From Chloroflexota bacterium (GTDB lineage: Bacteria; Chloroflexota; Dehalococcoidia; Lucifugimonadales; JACPCL1): 15,305 nt of DNA. Within the stretch, counting starts at the first letter, position 1. Each line of letters starts with the position of its first letter. The DNA lies in the NCBI GenBank assembly GCA_016210375.1, contig JACQUH010000019.1:1-15305 (forward strand), in the 5' to 3' direction. Both the position numbers and the translations under genes were made by a program. The notes under the pieces were generated by a model. The model saw nothing but the letters and a program-made list of their open reading frames with translations. It searched no databases and was not told the DNA's origin. Below, piece after piece: positions 13,440-15,305 of the stretch.

Positions 13440-13465
13440 CGGCCTAGCTGGGCGAGGAGGGGACA

Positions 13466-14251
13466 GTGCCATACACGCCGCTGGACGTTGAGAGGGTACG
13501 GTCGTCCCTGGCCACGGCCCCCCTAGGCCACCGCATCCTCTACTTGCGCGAGGTCACCTCAACTATGGATGTGGCCCGACAGGAGGCGCTGCTTCGCGGC
13601 GCCGAGGAGGGCCTCGTGGTGGTAGCGGAGGAGCAGACGGCGGGCCGGGGGCGCTTTGGCCGGGCATGGGTCTCTGCGCCGGGAGAAAACCTATCCTTTT
13701 CCGTGGTGCTGTTCCCCGGACACTGGGCCAGTGCACGGCTGAGCATTGCAGCTTCCGTCGCCGTGATGCGCGCCGTGCGCCGGGTGACGGGGCTGGAGCC
13801 GTCCCTGAAATGGCCCAACGATGTGCGACTGGGCGGCGGCAAGGTGTCTGGGATCCTGGTTGAGACCGCTGTTCTGGACGGCCAGGTACGACACGCCATC
13901 CTGGGCATTGGCATCAACGTGAACGCCGACCCTTCGGGGCGGCTGTCGGAGGGGTACGACGCCACATGCCTGGCTAAAGAGCTCGGGCTGCCTGTATCCC
14001 GGGAAGCTGTGCTCCAAGCCGTGCTGGAAGAGCTTGGCGCTATCTATCATGAGCTGAAGGGGTGGGGGGACGCCTGGCAGGAGTGGGGGACGTCGCTGGA
14101 AACCCTGGGCCGAGGGGTACGTGTGCAGTTCGGGGACCAGGTGGAGGAGGGGATGGCCCAAGGAGTGGACGGCGATGGCAACCTGGTACTGCGACGGGCA
14201 GATGGCAGTCTGGTAACCCTCACCGCAGGGGAAGTGACCCTGCAAGCATAG
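13466..14251 (+). CDS. birA: biotin--[acetyl-CoA-carboxylase] ligase
   Basis: 261 aa, GTG start at 13466 with AGGAGG 5 nt upstream. It attaches biotin to the carrier domain of acyl-CoA carboxylases via biotinyl-AMP. Visible motifs are the biotin/AMP loop GRGRFGRAW (60-68), SLKWPNDV (113-120) with the conserved Lys115, GKVSGILVET (125-134) and GIGINVN (147-153). The C-terminal SH3-like domain is at about 205-261. There is no N-terminal HTH, so it is a monofunctional (group I) ligase and not a biotin-operon repressor. An SDR gene begins 8 nt after its stop, so the two form an operon. Confidence 0.93.
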   Translation: MPYTPLDVERVRSSLATAPLGHRILYLREVTSTMDVARQEALLRGAEEGLVVVAEEQTAGRGRFGRAWVSAPGENLSFSVVLFPGHWASARLSIAASVAVMRAVRRVTGLEPSLKWPNDVRLGGGKVSGILVETAVLDGQVRHAILGIGINVNADPSGRLSEGYDATCLAKELGLPVSREAVLQAVLEELGAIYHELKGWGDAWQEWGTSLETLGRGVRVQFGDQVEEGMAQGVDGDGNLVLRRADGSLVTLTAGEVTLQA

Positions 14252-14259
14252 GAGGAGAG

Positions 14260-15018
14260 ATGCTTCAGACGCTGAGCATGGAAGGCAAAGCGGTGCTGGT
14301 GACGGGCGGCGGCACCGGCCTGGGGAAGGCCATGTCCCTGGCCCTGGCCAGGGCAGGGGCGGACGTCGTCGTGGCGGCGAGGCGACAAAGCCTGATAGAG
14401 CAGACAGCAGCGGAGGTGCGCGCCCTCGGCCGCCGGGCCCTGGCGATCCCCACGGACGTGACGGATACGGCCCAGGTGGACCGCATGGTGCAACAGGCCA
14501 GAGAAGCCTTTGGCAAGGTTGACGTGCTCATCAACAACGCGGGCATCGTGCGGGACCAGCGGCCCAAGCCCATTTGGGAGATCACCGACGACGAGTGGCG
14601 GGTGGGGATTGAGGTGAACCTATCCAGCGCCTTCTACTGTGCCCGGGCAGTGGCCCGGGACATGGTTGACCGGAGGAGCGGTAGGATCATCAACGTAGCA
14701 TCGGGCCTGGGGTTTCGCGGCGGCACCGACAACTACATGTACGGCGCCGCCAAGGGCGGGATCATCAACCTCACGCGGGTGCTGGCTACCAGCCTCTCCC
14801 GCTACGGCGTCATCGTTGGCTGTATTGTGCCCGGCTTCGTGACAACCCGGGAGCCGGACGCCAGCTCCACCCGCGCGCCGCGCAACCAGTTCATTCCGGT
14901 AGGCCGCACGGGCGTGCCTATGGAGATCGGGCCGCTGGCAGTGTACCTGGCCTCGGACGCCTCCAGCTACATGACGGGCGAGACCATCTACCTCGACGGC
15001 GGCCTGAGCCACGCCTGA
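14260..15018 (+). CDS. short-chain dehydrogenase/reductase (FabG-like)
   Basis: 252 aa from ATG 14260. GGAGG (14251-14255) overlaps the birA stop; the long upstream extension of the frame overlaps birA and is spurious. Classical SDR: cofactor loop TGGGTGLG (15-22), NNAG (92-95), Asn120, and the catalytic Ser148, Tyr161 and Lys165 (YGAAK). The C-terminal ASDASSYMTGETIYLDGG is typical. Arg41-Arg42 at the end of beta-2 suggests NADP(H) preference, as in FabG-type 3-ketoacyl reductases and many gluconate/sugar dehydrogenases. The substrate is not determined. It is in an operon with birA, ending 11 bp from the convergent FAH-family gene. Confidence 0.9.
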   Translation: MLQTLSMEGKAVLVTGGGTGLGKAMSLALARAGADVVVAARRQSLIEQTAAEVRALGRRALAIPTDVTDTAQVDRMVQQAREAFGKVDVLINNAGIVRDQRPKPIWEITDDEWRVGIEVNLSSAFYCARAVARDMVDRRSGRIINVASGLGFRGGTDNYMYGAAKGGIINLTRVLATSLSRYGVIVGCIVPGFVTTREPDASSTRAPRNQFIPVGRTGVPMEIGPLAVYLASDASSYMTGETIYLDGGLSHA

Positions 15019-15029
15019 GGCACTGACCC

Positions 15030-15305
15030 CTACACCACAATCACGTCGTTCTCGAGGACTCCGATACCCCGCACGGAGATGGTGACCATGTCGCCCTCCT
15101 TGAGGGTGAAGTCGGGGGGCGGCACTATGCCCGTTCCGGTCAGCACCGCGGTCATATCCGGCACCACGTCGTGCCGCTGGAGCCAGTCAGCCAGGTCCGC
15201 GCACCGGCGGGCCATGCGTGACGACGACGTGGAGCCCTCGAAGACCTGGTTCCCTTCCCGGACTATGGTGCAGCCTATCTCCAGGTCGTGAGGGTCGCCG
15301 AGCGC
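15030..15305 (-). CDS. fumarylacetoacetate hydrolase family protein (C-terminal part)
   Basis: The reading frame is open to the window edge at 15305, so the gene is 5'-truncated here; an ATG at 15215 is internal. The 91 visible residues belong to the C-terminal half of the FAH fold: GDPHDLEIGCTIVREGNQVF, then STSSSRMARRCADLADWL, then MTAVLTGTGIVPPPDFTLKE and GDMVTISVRGIGVLEN. The TGTGIVPP(x)DFTL stretch is highly typical. Family members hydrolyse C-C bonds or act as decarboxylases/lyases in aromatic and sugar-acid catabolism. The metal-binding residues lie outside the window. It is convergent with the SDR gene. Confidence 0.85.
   Translation of the reverse strand, partial: ALGDPHDLEIGCTIVREGNQVFEGSTSSSRMARRCADLADWLQRHDVVPDMTAVLTGTGIVPPPDFTLKEGDMVTISVRGIGVLENDVIVV

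Larger units (their letters stand above)
12870..13465. other. 600-bp gene-poor region upstream of birA
   Basis: No supportable gene. It contains the second copy of the three-hairpin repeat (13144-13330), an IS200/IS605-like hairpin (13346-13365) and the birA promoter (13412-13439). The part from 12870 to 13143 shows only a small TTAGG/CCTAA dyad at 13125-13140 just left of the repeat. Confidence 0.7.

Noticed and set aside
1..15305. CRISPR array or phage integrase
   Set aside because: I saw no regularly spaced identical direct repeats and no tyrosine or serine recombinase motif on either strand.

Overview
The window is 15.3 kb of GC-rich bacterial DNA. Soft clues point to a Chloroflexota-like (Dehalococcoidia or SAR202 type) bacterium. 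These are high GC, scattered palindromic repeats, several small toxin-antitoxin genes, and a membrane Fe-S oxidoreductase of the kind that links beta-oxidation to quinones. No ribosomal RNA or marker gene is present, so this placement is an inference.

Layout, left to right. Positions 1-188 hold one copy of a three-hairpin repeat. It is followed by a tRNA-Ser(UGA) gene whose CCA end lies 10 nt before a succinyl-CoA synthetase beta gene (sucC-like). The alpha gene (sucD-like) does not follow directly. It lies about 580 bp further on, past a 67-codon unknown gene and a spacer rich in inverted repeats. From 3038 to about 6640 comes an accessory stretch. It contains a PBECR-like/DUF2283 pair, a lone HicB-like protein convergent with that pair, a DndB/DGQHR-like protein with its own strong promoter and a palindromic candidate operator, a TumE (DUF6516)-type toxin with its antitoxin, and a DUF4287 + SRPBCC protein. 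A second, partial copy of the DUF4287 gene's 3' end lies on the far side of the TumE module, so the module is bracketed by direct repeats.

From 6767 a long membrane protein carries a b-type-cytochrome-like membrane domain, two 4Fe-4S motifs and two CCG domains (HdrD-like, ETF:menaquinone oxidoreductase type). It is followed by a complete hicAB pair. Next come a palindromic intergenic element, a pentapeptide-repeat protein, a secreted transglutaminase-like lipoprotein with three C-terminal repeats, and a universal stress protein. A 600-bp gene-poor stretch then holds the second copy of the three-hairpin repeat and an IS200/IS605-like hairpin. The window ends with birA (biotin-protein ligase) behind a near-consensus promoter, an SDR oxidoreductase just downstream of it, and the C-terminal part of a fumarylacetoacetate-hydrolase-family gene on the minus strand.

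Together this is core acyl-CoA and carboxylic-acid metabolism (SucCD, ETF-quinone oxidoreductase, biotin ligase, SDR, FAH) interrupted by small mobile-looking TA and defence-like genes. Family assignments are from motif recognition by eye; no database search was run.
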